A stretch of 64,000 nucleotides of DNA from Clostridia bacterium (lineage in GTDB: Bacteria; Bacillota; Clostridia; TANB77; UBA1234). Where the stretch lies: NCBI GenBank assembly GCA_017521465.1, contig JAFXCN010000013.1, forward strand, positions 1-64,000. Direction: 5' to 3'. The notes under the pieces were generated by a model. That model was not told where the DNA came from, made no database searches, and saw only the letters and a list, made by a program, of their open reading frames with translations. Position numbers and translations under genes: made by a program. Positions 25,561 through 34,534 of this stretch are shown piece after piece. Numbering within the stretch: position 1 is the first letter of the stretch; each line of letters opens with the position of its first letter.

Positions 25561-26385
25561 TTATAGTAATGCCTTATAAATCTCTGACTTCGTCATTCCT
25601 TTATCTTTTGCAACTTTTTTCATTGCTTCTTTTTTATCAAGTCCTTCGTCTAAATATTTTTGCATTAGTTCTTCTATACTTTCTTCTGATACACTTGGCT
25701 CTTCTTTTTCTTTTCCTTCAAGCACTATAACAAATTCGCCTTTTATTACTTTTTCTTCATAATATTCTACCGCTTCTTTTAGAGTAAATCTTAAATATTC
25801 CTCATACACTTTTGTTATTTCTCTTGCTAATACAATTCTTCTTTCTTCACCGAATGTATTTAACAAATCTGTAAGTGTTCTTTTTAATTTATGTGGCGCC
25901 TCATAAAATATCATTGTACGACATTCATTTTTTAGTTCTTCTAATCTGTCTCTTCTAACTCTTTTATTTATTGATAAAAAGCCTTCAAATGCAAATCGTG
26001 TTGTATCAAAACCAGAACCTATTAATCCTTGAATAAACGCAACAGATCCCGGTATCGGAATTATTCTTATTCCTTCACTTATTGCAGCTTTTACTAAATC
26101 TTCTCCTGGGTCTGAAATTGCTGGTGTTCCAGCATCTGAGACAAGTGCAAGATTTTGCCCTTCGTTTAATAATTTTATGACATGCTCAATTTTTGTCCCT
26201 TCATTGTGTCTATAAAAACTAATTAGCTTATTTGATATTTCAAAATGATTTAATAAATGCATCGTTTTTCTGGTATCTTCAGCTAGTATTAAATCTACTT
26301 CTTTTAATGTTTTTATTGCTCTAAACGTCATGTCTTCTAAATTTCCAATTGGTGTTGCAACTAAATATAAAATTCCTTTTCCCAT
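25561..26385 (-). CDS. rsmI: 16S rRNA (cytidine1402-2'-O)-methyltransferase
   Basis: 274 residues from the ATG at 26385 (GGAGTAATATC upstream; the longer start would overlap trmN6). Tetrapyrrole-methylase fold: GILYLVATPIGNLEDMTFRA, LAEDTRKT, VSDAGTPAISDPGEDLV, IPIPGSVAFI. Methylates C1402 of 16S rRNA. Follows trmN6 by four bases, as yabC follows yabB in B. subtilis. Confidence 0.96.
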   Translation of the reverse strand: MGKGILYLVATPIGNLEDMTFRAIKTLKEVDLILAEDTRKTMHLLNHFEISNKLISFYRHNEGTKIEHVIKLLNEGQNLALVSDAGTPAISDPGEDLVKAAISEGIRIIPIPGSVAFIQGLIGSGFDTTRFAFEGFLSINKRVRRDRLEELKNECRTMIFYEAPHKLKRTLTDLLNTFGEERRIVLAREITKVYEEYLRFTLKEAVEYYEEKVIKGEFVIVLEGKEKEEPSVSEESIEELMQKYLDEGLDKKEAMKKVAKDKGMTKSEIYKALL

Positions 26386-26389
26386 GATA

Positions 26390-27127
26390 TTACTCCAATC
26401 CATAAATTTCTTTTATATCGTCTGTATATTCTCCATTTTCTTTATAAACATATAATGGTTTTTCTACTTTTAAAAACGCTTTACCACTTCTTGCTCCTTC
26501 CACTAATACTAGATTTGGCGCTTCATTAACATTTGGGTGTATAAATCTTATTCTTTTAGGTTCTATCTTGTGTTTTCTCATAAGAGAAAGTATATCAACT
26601 AATCTTTCTGTTTTATGAATCATATATAAATTCCCAGAAGATTTTAATTCTCTTGCTGCTTCAATAATAATATCTTCTAATGTACATGATATCTCATGCC
26701 TAGCAATTGTCTTTGCATCTCTTTCATTTATTAATCCACTATTCTTTGCTTTATATGGAGGATTTACAGTTATTGCATCAACAGTTCCAGCTTTTATTTT
26801 TTCTTTTAATTTGGTTAAATCTTCATTTATTATTTTAACTCTATTTTGTATGTTATTCATTTCTACACTTCTATTTGCCATTTCAGCAACATGCTCTTGA
26901 ATTTCAATTCCAACAATTTCTTTTGCATTTGTTTTTCCGCTAAGCAATATTGCTACAATGCCATTCCCCGTGCACAAATCAACAACATATGAATCTTTTT
27001 TTATTCCTTTTGCAAAATCTGATAAAAGCACAGCATCAATTCCAAAACAAAAATCTTTTTCATTTTGAATTATTTTTAAACCTTTATATTGTAAATCATC
27101 AATTCTTTCATTGTTTTTTAGTTCCAT
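26390..27127 (-). CDS. tRNA1(Val) adenine37-N6-methyltransferase-like protein (YabB)
   Basis: 245 residues. Class I SAM-dependent methyltransferase: DDLQYKGLKIIQNEKDFCFG at the N terminus, VVDLCTGNGIVAILLSGKTN (SAM motif I) and the catalytic NPPY motif in DAITVNPPYKAKNSG. This is the TrmN6/YfiC (YabB) layout: it modifies an adenine in tRNA. Operon partner of rsmI in many Firmicutes. The exact tRNA substrate is inferred from the family. Confidence 0.88.
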   Translation of the reverse strand: MELKNNERIDDLQYKGLKIIQNEKDFCFGIDAVLLSDFAKGIKKDSYVVDLCTGNGIVAILLSGKTNAKEIVGIEIQEHVAEMANRSVEMNNIQNRVKIINEDLTKLKEKIKAGTVDAITVNPPYKAKNSGLINERDAKTIARHEISCTLEDIIIEAARELKSSGNLYMIHKTERLVDILSLMRKHKIEPKRIRFIHPNVNEAPNLVLVEGARSGKAFLKVEKPLYVYKENGEYTDDIKEIYGLE

Positions 27128-27165
27128 ATTTTTTTCCTCTTCATATTATATATTAGGTGATATAT

Positions 27166-27294
27166 ATGCATAGTTTTTTTAGTAATCTATACTGCTCATT
27201 AAAAGAAATAGAATGTCTTTTAAATTCTGTTTGCACAGCAAATCAAATAAAACATGTTTTTAAATTTTTAAAAAAATTTAAAAATAAACGATAA
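27166..27294 (+). CDS. Possible 42-aa basic peptide
   Basis: TTAGGTGAT lies 4-5 bases before the ATG at 27166. The peptide (MHSFFSNLYCSLKEIECLLN..) ends in the basic FKFLKKFKNKR. It is in the gap between trmN6 and the ferredoxin gene, on the opposite strand, with the terminator at 27293-27330 right after its stop. Coding status uncertain. Confidence 0.35.
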   Translation: MHSFFSNLYCSLKEIECLLNSVCTANQIKHVFKFLKKFKNKR

Positions 27295-27330
27295 AAGGAC
27301 CCTCAAATGTTTTGTTTGAGATGTCCTTTT
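27293..27330. terminator. Bidirectional terminator after the ferredoxin gene
   Basis: AAAAGGAC.CTCAAA / TTTGAG..GTCCTTTT stem with U tracts on both sides. Confidence 0.8.
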
Positions 27331-27348
27331 ATTAGTTTAAAAGTTAAA

Positions 27349-27519
27349 TTATTCTTGTTCTGGTGCATTTACAGGACATACTCCTGCGCAAGCTCCACAC
27401 TCAATGCATTGTGCTGGATCTATTACATATGTAGCATCTCCTTCTTTAATGCATGATACAGGACATCCTTCTGCGCATGCTCCACATTTGATACAAGATT
27501 CGTTAATTTTATAAGCCAT
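27349..27519 (-). CDS. 2[4Fe-4S] ferredoxin
   Basis: 56 residues. Two classical clusters: CIKCGACAEGCP and CIECGACAGVCP, each C-x2-C-x2-C-x3-C-P, separated by 26 residues, in a protein of clostridial ferredoxin size. Low-potential electron carrier in the cytoplasm. Start MAYKINESC with RBS AAGGAGGTGAAATAA. It is inserted between yaaT/ricT and trmN6, where B. subtilis has yabA. Confidence 0.95.
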   Translation of the reverse strand: MAYKINESCIKCGACAEGCPVSCIKEGDATYVIDPAQCIECGACAGVCPVNAPEQE

Positions 27520-27533
27520 TTATTTCACCTCCT

Positions 27534-28430
27534 TTAAATATCATCCGTTCTTTTAAAACCTTCTTCTAATTCCTTTAACTCTGCCATATTAACATCTTCA
27601 TCGTTATCTTTCTTACGAGTATTTCTTAATATTTCAATATCTTTTAATTCGTAATTTTTTCTAATTACATCCTCTTTATCATTAATTCTAACTCTAACAA
27701 TTTCTTTTAGTGTTTCAACGTTTTCTACAGTACCTTTTCCATCTGGTGTTTTTACTAAAGCACCTACATTTGGTAATCTCTTTAACTTTTCTTCATAAAC
27801 TTCTTGTTCATGTTTCAGACAACACATAAGTCTTCCACACACGCCAGAAATTTTAGTTGGATTTAGTGATAATCCTTGTTCCTTCGCCATTTTTATTGAC
27901 ACAGGATTTAGATCACTTAAATGATTACAGCAACATAGTTCTCTTCCACATTGCCCATATCCACCAAGCATTTTAACTTCATCCCTAACACCAATTTGTC
28001 TAAGTTCTATTCTGGTTTTATATATAGCTGCTAAGTCTTTTACTAGCTCTCTAAAATCAATTCTTCCGTCAGCTGTGAAATAAAATAACAATTTAGTTGA
28101 ATCAAAAGTATATTCTACATCAATTAACTTCATATCTAATCCATGCTTTGCTATTTTTTCTTCACATACTTTATATGCTTCAACAGCCTTCTTTTCGTTT
28201 TCATGATATATTTTTTCATCTTCTGGAGTTGCTATTCTTATTGCTTTTTTAAGTGCCGCAACTAGTTTATCTTCACTTATTTCTTTATTTGCAACAGCAA
28301 CTTCTCCAAGTTCTAAACCTCTTGCCGTTTCTACTATTACGTTTTTACCTTTTTGAACCTTTATTCCGTCTGGATCAAAAAAATATATTTTTCCAAGTTT
28401 TTTAAATCTTACTCCTATTATTTCTTGCAC
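27534..28430 (-). CDS. ricT: PSP1-domain protein YaaT/RicT
   Basis: 298 residues from a GTG at 28430, with AAGGAG 6 bases upstream; this removes the overlap with holB and gives the usual start followed by IIGVRFKKLGKIYFFDP. The PSP1 domain carries the cysteine motif GQCGRELCCCNHL and a later SGVCGRLMCC. RicT with RicA/RicF controls RNA maturation through RNase Y and sporulation phosphorelay in B. subtilis; its cysteines bind Fe-S clusters. Follows holB by 20 bases, the conserved Firmicutes order. Confidence 0.93.
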   Translation of the reverse strand: MQEIIGVRFKKLGKIYFFDPDGIKVQKGKNVIVETARGLELGEVAVANKEISEDKLVAALKKAIRIATPEDEKIYHENEKKAVEAYKVCEEKIAKHGLDMKLIDVEYTFDSTKLLFYFTADGRIDFRELVKDLAAIYKTRIELRQIGVRDEVKMLGGYGQCGRELCCCNHLSDLNPVSIKMAKEQGLSLNPTKISGVCGRLMCCLKHEQEVYEEKLKRLPNVGALVKTPDGKGTVENVETLKEIVRVRINDKEDVIRKNYELKDIEILRNTRKKDNDEDVNMAELKELEEGFKRTDDI

Positions 28431-28450
28431 GCTAAACTCCTTCTGCACTT

Positions 28451-29293
28451 TTATTGATTTGCTTCTAACTTCCAAAGTTCTAACATCATATTATCTAAAG
28501 CAATATCAAAATTTGCATTTTTCTTTAAATTTTGTCTACACTTTTCTATTATATCAATTTGTTTTATTCGTCTTGCATAATCTTCATTTAACTCATCAAA
28601 ATACTTTAACATTATAAGCTCTAATATTTCTTGTATTTCTTCTTTATACTCTTTCAATTTTAAAAAAGCTTTATTTAGTTGTAATAAGTTTTTATTTTTT
28701 AAGCTTTCATATATATTAATTATATCTTGCACATATCCTTTTTCTTTTAAATGCTCAACTTTACCAATACTTCCTCTAGAAAAAGATATTATGTTTTCAT
28801 CGATATCTTCATTGTTATAAAATCTTTTTATTTCATCATTTGATAAAGGTAAAAATTTAAAAGATGTGCATCTTGATTTTATTGTTCTAATTAATTTTTC
28901 TTTACTAGATGTTGTTATTATTATAACAGCATATTCTGGTGGTTCTTCTAATACTTTTAATAATGCATTTTGTGCAGCTTCATTCATCATTTCGCCATCT
29001 CGTATTATAAATACTTTTTTTTCTGAAACTGTTGGCTTTAATATTATTTCTTCACCAAGTTGCCTAATTTTTGATATTTTTATTAGTCCATCTTCAGGCT
29101 CTATAATATTTATATCTGCAGCTTCGTTTTCCAAATCTTTTACATTTAAGATATTTGCGGCAATCTTTTTGGCTACTAAAAATTTTCCTATACCTTCTTG
29201 CCCTTCAAAAATATATGCATGACTAAGTTTTTTATTATCTATTAATTGATTTATTTGTTCTATTTGACTTTTATGTCCTATTATTTCAATCAT
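28451..29293 (-). CDS. holB: DNA polymerase III subunit delta'
   Basis: 280 residues. AAA+ clamp-loader subunit: HAYIFEGQEGIGKFLVAKK (P-loop region), NEAAQNALLKVLEEPPEYAV and IITTSSKEKLIRTIKSRC. No zinc-binding cysteine cluster is seen, as in some delta' subunits. It loads the sliding clamp as part of the replisome. Lies between lepB (11 bases upstream) and ricT. Confidence 0.93.
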   Translation of the reverse strand: MIEIIGHKSQIEQINQLIDNKKLSHAYIFEGQEGIGKFLVAKKIAANILNVKDLENEAADINIIEPEDGLIKISKIRQLGEEIILKPTVSEKKVFIIRDGEMMNEAAQNALLKVLEEPPEYAVIIITTSSKEKLIRTIKSRCTSFKFLPLSNDEIKRFYNNEDIDENIISFSRGSIGKVEHLKEKGYVQDIINIYESLKNKNLLQLNKAFLKLKEYKEEIQEILELIMLKYFDELNEDYARRIKQIDIIEKCRQNLKKNANFDIALDNMMLELWKLEANQ

Positions 29294-29304
29294 CGAACTC
29301 CGCC

Positions 29305-30069
29305 TTATTTATCAATTTTACCAAATGCTTTTAAAGGCCATATTCTATAAGTCACTCTTCCTTCTATTTCATTTAATGGAACACATCCAAAAACTCTACA
29401 ATCTGTTGAACCTTCTCTGTTATCTCCCATAGCAAAAACGTATCCTTCTGGAACTTTTATATCATAAAATTCACCTTTTCTTGGAGTTATAACATCATCT
29501 TGTAAATATGGCTCTTCAATATTTTCACCATTTACAAACACTTCTCCGTTTTCAATGTATACATGATCTCCAGCAATACCAATAACTCTCTTTATATAAC
29601 TTACTTTTCCCACTTCTAACACTTCGTGAGTGAAAAATTCACGAAAACCGTCTATTGGATTATACTCCGCTACTCCATTTTCAAAATCTACTCCCACAGG
29701 CTGTTCAAAAGTTATTATATCACCTCTTTTATATTCACCATTAAATGTTTTTACAAGTTTATTAATTAAAACCCTTTCACCATCTAATATTGTTGGTGTC
29801 ATTGAACCTTGTTTTACAAGTGTTGGCGTAAATATAAAATACTTTATTATAACTGCAGCTGCAAATGCTATAAAGAAACTCCCAATCCATTCCATTGTTT
29901 CTCGGGCAATGGATTTCTTTACTTTTTCTTTTTTAGTCTTTTTATTTTTTTCTTCTTCATTTTTTTCTACGAATGTTCTTTCTTCGTTGTTTACTGCTTT
30001 ATTTTCTACTTCTTGAACAATTTCATCATTTTTCAATTCTTTTTCATTTTGTCCTTGGTTATTTTCCAT
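29305..30069 (-). CDS. lepB: Signal peptidase I
   Basis: 254 residues. A charged N-terminal extension of ~50 residues (Glu/Asn/Lys-rich, EKNEEEKNKKTKKEK) precedes one membrane helix (SFFIAFAAAVIIKYFIF). Catalytic serine in KQGSMTPTILDGERV, catalytic lysine in SYIKRVIGIAGDHV, and the GDNREGSTDCRVFG motif (usually DSR; here Cys). Cleaves signal peptides on the outer membrane face. RBS AAAGGAGCATG. Confidence 0.95.
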   Translation of the reverse strand: MENNQGQNEKELKNDEIVQEVENKAVNNEERTFVEKNEEEKNKKTKKEKVKKSIARETMEWIGSFFIAFAAAVIIKYFIFTPTLVKQGSMTPTILDGERVLINKLVKTFNGEYKRGDIITFEQPVGVDFENGVAEYNPIDGFREFFTHEVLEVGKVSYIKRVIGIAGDHVYIENGEVFVNGENIEEPYLQDDVITPRKGEFYDIKVPEGYVFAMGDNREGSTDCRVFGCVPLNEIEGRVTYRIWPLKAFGKIDK

Positions 30070-30131
30070 AATAACATGCTCCTTTCTAAAGCAGGTCTAT
30101 TATATAACAGTTTCGCTATTATTTCAATTGT

Positions 30132-31940
30132 TTATTCCTTATTACATGGGATTTTCATAATTACTTCAGTGCCTTTTCCAACTTCACTATTCATAACTAT
30201 GCTTCCGCCATTTGCTTCTATTATTTCTTTAGCTATAGGAAGTCCTAGTCCTGTTCCTCCCATTTCTCTTGACCTTGCTTTGTCTACTCTGTAAAATCTT
30301 TCAAAAACTCTTGGCAAGTCTTCTTTTGGAACACCAATTCCATTATCAATTACTTTTATATACGCATCGTTATGAACTGCGCCAACGTATACTTTTATGG
30401 TTCCATTTTCACCAGTATATTTTATACTGTTAGTTATAATGTTAGTTACAACTCTTTCAATTCCATCTCTATCCGCATAAACCTCTGGCACGTTAGCTGT
30501 AATGAAGCAATCTAATATTTGATTCTTACTATCAGCCTGTATTTTATGCTTTTCGCATATTTGTTTTACAAGTTCTGGCAAATCAAAAGATATTTTATTC
30601 CAAGCAACTTTCTTATAGTCAAATTTTGTTAATTGTAACAAATCACTAACAAGTCTTGTCATTCTATTTGCTTCTGTAAGTATTACATTTAAAAATTTAT
30701 TTTTACTTTCTAGATCTAAATCTTGCTCAAGCAAAGTTTCTGAATATGTTTTTATTGATGTTAACGGAGTTTTTAATTCGTGCGAGACATTTGCAACAAA
30801 CTCTTTCCTCATTTCATCTAATTTTGCTTGCTCTGTTATATCTTGAATTACAACAATAATTCCTCCAGCACGTTCTTGTTCATCTCTGTATGGTGCAAAG
30901 AACATATTTACATATGCTTCTCCTATATTAACCATCTGTTCCGATGAAGTCCAATCTTCAAGATATATAATTTTTTCCATATTTATATCAATTTTATGTT
31001 TTTTAAATATATCTTCAAATGAATTTTCATCCTTAATTTTCATCATTTTTTTTGCCGCTAAATTAGCATGAACTAATTCACCTTTTAAATTAAAAGCTAA
31101 AACCCCATCTGTTAAATGAAGTAATATTGTTTCAAGTTTATTTTTCTCACTTGAAATTTCATTTAAATTGTTTTTTATTTGAGTTGTCATCATGTTAAAA
31201 CTTTCGATAAGTCTTGAAATTTCATATCCTGCGTTCTTCTTGTCAGCAAGTTGTAATTGTTCTATTTCACCGTCTGCAATCATTTCAGCTTTTTTTCTAA
31301 TACTTTCTATTGGCTTTATTATATTCGAAGCAAACAATGCTGCTATAACAATTGTAATAAAAGCAACGACGATTATACTAAGTAAATATATCATTAAAAC
31401 TTCATCTAATTGCTTATTTATATAATCTTTACTCTGTTCTATTAAAATTATAAACTCTATATCTTTTTCCTCTTCTTTATTATTTTCAATAATATAAGAA
31501 AAATAATAATTCTCTTCTTTTGGATTATTTGAAACTGCATAGTTACTTATACTTTTCATCGCATCATCTATACATGTTTGAGCAACTTCATTTAACTCGT
31601 TATTATCACTTGGAAAAAGAATGTTTTTTTCTTTGTCCAGTATCATTCCTTTTCTGCTAATATTATTTAATGAGAAATATATACTAAAATTATTGTAAAT
31701 TTTTCTTAGATTTTCTCTTTGCAGTTCTTCCTTATTAACACCCTCATACTGAAGTTCATTCTCACTTAAATCATTTATATTTAATCCGAAGCTTGAAATA
31801 GTATTAAGCATTTCTTCTACGAATCCTCTGTAATAAACCTGCTCCATTTTTATCATAGAAAATGCTGCAACAATCATTATTACAATTGAAATAAATAAAA
31901 ACATTAACAAAATTATTTTTGATTGTAAACTCTTAAACAT
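30132..31940 (-). CDS. walK: WalK-type sensor histidine kinase
   Basis: 602 residues. TM1 (LQSKIILLMFLFISIVIMI), an extracytoplasmic sensor domain (~30-175), TM2 (IYLLSIIVVAFITIVIAALF), HAMP, a PAS domain (~260-350), HisKA with the phosphorylated histidine in ANVSHELKTPLTSIKTYSE, and HATPase with GIGVPKEDLPRVFERF and GGTGLGLPIAKEI. This TM-HAMP-PAS-HisKA-HATPase order is WalK/YycG, controlling cell-wall turnover. Separated from walR by ~155 bases with a terminator-like hairpin. Confidence 0.9.
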   Translation of the reverse strand: MFKSLQSKIILLMFLFISIVIMIVAAFSMIKMEQVYYRGFVEEMLNTISSFGLNINDLSENELQYEGVNKEELQRENLRKIYNNFSIYFSLNNISRKGMILDKEKNILFPSDNNELNEVAQTCIDDAMKSISNYAVSNNPKEENYYFSYIIENNKEEEKDIEFIILIEQSKDYINKQLDEVLMIYLLSIIVVAFITIVIAALFASNIIKPIESIRKKAEMIADGEIEQLQLADKKNAGYEISRLIESFNMMTTQIKNNLNEISSEKNKLETILLHLTDGVLAFNLKGELVHANLAAKKMMKIKDENSFEDIFKKHKIDINMEKIIYLEDWTSSEQMVNIGEAYVNMFFAPYRDEQERAGGIIVVIQDITEQAKLDEMRKEFVANVSHELKTPLTSIKTYSETLLEQDLDLESKNKFLNVILTEANRMTRLVSDLLQLTKFDYKKVAWNKISFDLPELVKQICEKHKIQADSKNQILDCFITANVPEVYADRDGIERVVTNIITNSIKYTGENGTIKVYVGAVHNDAYIKVIDNGIGVPKEDLPRVFERFYRVDKARSREMGGTGLGLPIAKEIIEANGGSIVMNSEVGKGTEVIMKIPCNKE

Positions 31941-32063
31941 ATATGTCCTCTTTTCTTTTTCGACATTATTAATATTTTTCTACAAGAAAACAGAAAATCT
32001 ACAGTTTTCTATTTTACGGCCTTCGTGACTTTTCGATAAAAAAGAAAATATCACATTTAAAAC

Positions 32064-32086
32064 AAAAGGGCGACCAAAGGTCGCCC
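32064..32086 (-). terminator. Hairpin between walR and walK
   Basis: GGGCGACC-ttt-GGTCGCCC followed on the minus strand by TTTTGTTTT, 10 bases after the walR stop. Could uncouple kinase from regulator levels. Confidence 0.75.
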
Positions 32087-32095
32087 GCAATATTT

Positions 32096-32809
32096 TTACG
32101 CAGTAGTATTGAAATAATATCCAATACCTCTTTTTGTTGCTAAGAACTCTGGAACACTTGGGTTTGCTTCGATTTTTTCTCTAATTCTTCTTACTGTTAC
32201 GTCAACAGTTCTTACATCTCCAAAATATTCATATCCCCATACTTTTTCAAGCAATTCTTCTCTAGAAAATACTTGCCCTTTTTGTGTAGCTAAGAATTTT
32301 AAAAGTTCAAACTCTCTTAAAGTGAGTTCAACCGCTTTTTCGCCAACTTTAACTTCATATCTATCTGTATCTAATGTTAATGATCCAAACTGCATTGCAT
32401 TTGTAGTACTTTCAGCAGGCATTTCTTCTTTATTCATTTCAAATGCATAACTTTTTCTAAGATTTGCTTTTACTCTTGCCATAACTTCTCTTACACTAAA
32501 AGGTTTTGTAATATAATCATCTGCGCCAAGTTCTAAACCTATTATTTTATCAACAACATCTTCTTTTGCCGTTACCATTATAATTGGAACATTTGATTTT
32601 TGTCTTACTTCTTTACAAACTGAAAAGCCGTCCTTCTTTGGAAGCATAACATCCAACAAAATTAAATCTGGTTTTTCCTTTTCAATTAATTCAACAGCTT
32701 GCTCACCATCATATGCTTGCGCTGTTTCATATCCCTCTCTAACTAAATTGTGATTAAGTATATCAACAATTGCCTTTTCATCATCTACAATTAGAACTTT
32801 CTTACTCAT
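32096..32809 (-). CDS. walR: WalR-type OmpR-family response regulator
   Basis: 237 residues. Receiver domain (KKVLIVDDEKAIVDILNHNL; Asp in LILLDVMLPKKDG; Lys in YITKPFS) plus a winged-helix DNA-binding domain (LREFELLKFLATQKGQVFSR, VWGYEYFGDVRTVDVTVRRI). ~WalR size and sequence. Own promoter at 32858-32886. WalH/WalI are not adjacent; a WalJ-like gene is at 16462. Confidence 0.92.
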   Translation of the reverse strand: MSKKVLIVDDEKAIVDILNHNLVREGYETAQAYDGEQAVELIEKEKPDLILLDVMLPKKDGFSVCKEVRQKSNVPIIMVTAKEDVVDKIIGLELGADDYITKPFSVREVMARVKANLRKSYAFEMNKEEMPAESTTNAMQFGSLTLDTDRYEVKVGEKAVELTLREFELLKFLATQKGQVFSREELLEKVWGYEYFGDVRTVDVTVRRIREKIEANPSVPEFLATKRGIGYYFNTTA

Positions 32810-32857
32810 TTAAAATACACATCCTTCCTTACGGATACACACTTTCTGTACTATTTA

Positions 32858-32886
32858 ATTATGTATTATTACCGACAAAAAGTCAA
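32858..32886 (-). promoter_or_regulatory. walR promoter
   Basis: TTGACT (32886-32881), 17-base spacer, CATAAT (32863-32858). Confidence 0.65.
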
Positions 32887-32924
32887 TGTAAAAAAAGAGA
32901 TAATTTTGAAAAAATTTGAATATT

Positions 32925-33150
32925 TGTGTCCGGGAAAAAATGAACGCTGACAGGATTTTTCTGTCGGACACAAATATTCGCCGAGCGGACGTTTGTGTCC
33001 GACACAAAGTGTTCGCTGGGTGGACGTTTGTGTCCGACGCAAAGTGTTCGCTGGGTGGACGTTTGTGTCTGACGAAAAGTGTTCGCTGAGTGGACGTTTG
33101 TGTCCGACGAAAAGTGTTCGCTGGGTGGACGTTTGTGTCCGACGAAAAGT
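32925..33150. repeat. Family C 35-bp tandem array, main copy
   Basis: GTTCGCTGGGTGGACG recurs at 33011, 33046, 33081 (CTGAG variant) and 33116, with a diverged unit at 32976, so the period is exactly 35 bp. Each unit has GGACGTTTGTGTCC, a GGAC/GTCC inverted repeat. Whole units are conserved, so there are no unique spacers. Reverse-orientation relatives lie at 12705-12860. Confidence 0.85.
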
Positions 33151-33163
33151 GTTTCTCAATGGC

Positions 33164-33197
33164 AAAAAAGAAGGAAGGGCGCCCAGTTTGGACACCC
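33164..33197 (-). terminator. Terminator of the GC-rich gene
   Basis: GGGTGTCC/GGGCGCCC stem (with G-U pairs) followed on the minus strand by TTCCTTCTTTTTT. Confidence 0.65.
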
Positions 33198-33218
33198 TCC
33201 CTCGAAAGGAATTTTACA

Positions 33219-34175
33219 TTACACCTCCTTGTTCTTCCCCAAGAAGAGAATCTTGGGCATATAGCCACCTTCACCCGTTTCCGAGTTGAAGGTGACTACA
33301 CCCTTACCGTCACGGGTGTAACGGTAAATGGTCTTGCCACTGACCCTCCAGTTCCTGGGAAGGAACTGTTCAAGCACCTCGCCCCCCTGGGCGAAGGTTT
33401 CGTCGTCGAGGCCTTCTACACGCTCACCGACATAGGCGTGCTCACCATAGTTGTAGAGCTTGTAGAAGCTGCCACTTTCGGCATGGCAGATGAAGCCCAA
33501 ATCGCTCCACCAGCCCCACTCGAAATTGCCTGCCCCGGCACTTGCCGTGGTGCAGTCATTGAAGTTTCCTCCGTCGACTACAAATACCCACGGATTGAAT
33601 CTGGAATTGCCGAAGCAATTCACAAGATTCAATCGCTCCTGGCGGGACACCAGGGTTTCGGTGTTGGTGAAGGTTTTTACGTAGTCCTTCACCACACCGA
33701 GCTCGGATTCCTTGCCCTCCACCAGGGCTTTGACTACCGCAAGGATATCATCCAAACGGCAGTAAACCATGGTGGTTGGGTGCTCCCAGTCACCCTGACG
33801 GGTGACTACCACCGGGTGCCGGTACAAGTATTCCTTGTCCGGCTCATGCCCCACATGGGGCAGCATTACGGTGATACCGTCTGCTACCTCCTGTGGGATG
33901 TTGACGTCGGTGTGAGCGACGTCAACCCGGTAGAGACCAACGGGGATCAGATCCCCGTAGTCCCGGATCCAGCCAGCACCGGACAGACCTGCACGGCTCC
34001 GGTAGTACTGGCGTCCGCCGCAGATGCTGTGGATTTCCTCCGAATCGTACTCGTAATCGAGCACGCGTACAGAGCCCTCCTGCACCTGCAGGAAGAGGTC
34101 GGCGGTACCGCCGCCGAAGCCTACATTCTTCCGGTCGTTATTAAGGACATCTGAAATATTTTTAGAATTGAACAT
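33219..34175 (-). CDS. GC-rich unrecognised protein, probably acquired
   Basis: 318 residues from the ATG at 34175, preceded by AAAGGAAGGTACTCC. Base composition (roughly 55-60% GC by eye) and codon use (CTC, GGC, GTC, ACC) differ sharply from all neighbours. No signal peptide or membrane helix. The sequence is rich in Gly, Trp, Tyr and His (GFGGGTADLFLQVQEGSVRV, GGRQYYRSRAGLSGAGW, NFEWGWWSDLGFICHAESGS) and looks like a globular alpha/beta protein. The C-terminal tail ends in a lysine-rich KILFLGKNKEV. A terminator follows. No family recognised. Transfer is inferred from composition. Confidence 0.7.
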   Translation of the reverse strand: MFNSKNISDVLNNDRKNVGFGGGTADLFLQVQEGSVRVLDYEYDSEEIHSICGGRQYYRSRAGLSGAGWIRDYGDLIPVGLYRVDVAHTDVNIPQEVADGITVMLPHVGHEPDKEYLYRHPVVVTRQGDWEHPTTMVYCRLDDILAVVKALVEGKESELGVVKDYVKTFTNTETLVSRQERLNLVNCFGNSRFNPWVFVVDGGNFNDCTTASAGAGNFEWGWWSDLGFICHAESGSFYKLYNYGEHAYVGERVEGLDDETFAQGGEVLEQFLPRNWRVSGKTIYRYTRDGKGVVTFNSETGEGGYMPKILFLGKNKEV

Positions 34176-34508
34176 GGAGTACCTTCCTTTCTGCTGGCTA
34201 AAAGCCAGCTGTCGCCATTTTTTTTTGTGACAGCATCGTTTTTCAATATTCTGAACATTCAGATTATCGTCACGATGCACTGTAGCATCTCGCTACGATT
34301 ATAGTATATCAAATTTTTGGCACTTGTTCGAAGATTATGTAGACTTACCTAAAGTTGCCTTAGATTGCCGCTGACTTATTTTGTGTAAAATTACGGTTTT
34401 TTCTTAAATTATCTCGACTTTTCTCTTGTTTTCTCGTGTTTTTGTGTTTGTATTGTTCAAAACATTTTTCGTTCGCGCACTCACTTTTCAATCTAGGTAA
34501 AAAAGTCA
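34176..34508. other. Leader/intergenic region upstream of the GC-rich gene
   Basis: Contains a short stem CTGGCT-ttt-AGCCAG right before the RBS, GCTGTC/GACAGC further up, and GATGC/GCATC with TATAAT (34303-34298) but no clear -35. The remaining ~190 bp to the next terminator is T-rich and holds nothing I can name. Confidence 0.4.
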
Positions 34509-34534
34509 TAAAAAAAGCGCCCCGCGGGGCGCTT
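34509..34534 (-). terminator. Strong terminator of the 121-aa membrane gene
   Basis: Perfect palindrome GCGCCCCGCGGGGCGC followed by TTTTTTT on the minus strand. Confidence 0.9.

Noticed and set aside
32925-33150. Possible CRISPR array
   Set aside because: Units repeat in full every 35 bp, without unique spacers, and there are no cas genes nearby.
33090-34154. Long plus-strand ORF (354 codons) across the GC-rich island
   Set aside because: Starts inside the 35-bp repeat array and lacks an RBS; the minus-strand ORF has a good RBS and a terminator after it. GC-rich DNA gives long shadow frames.
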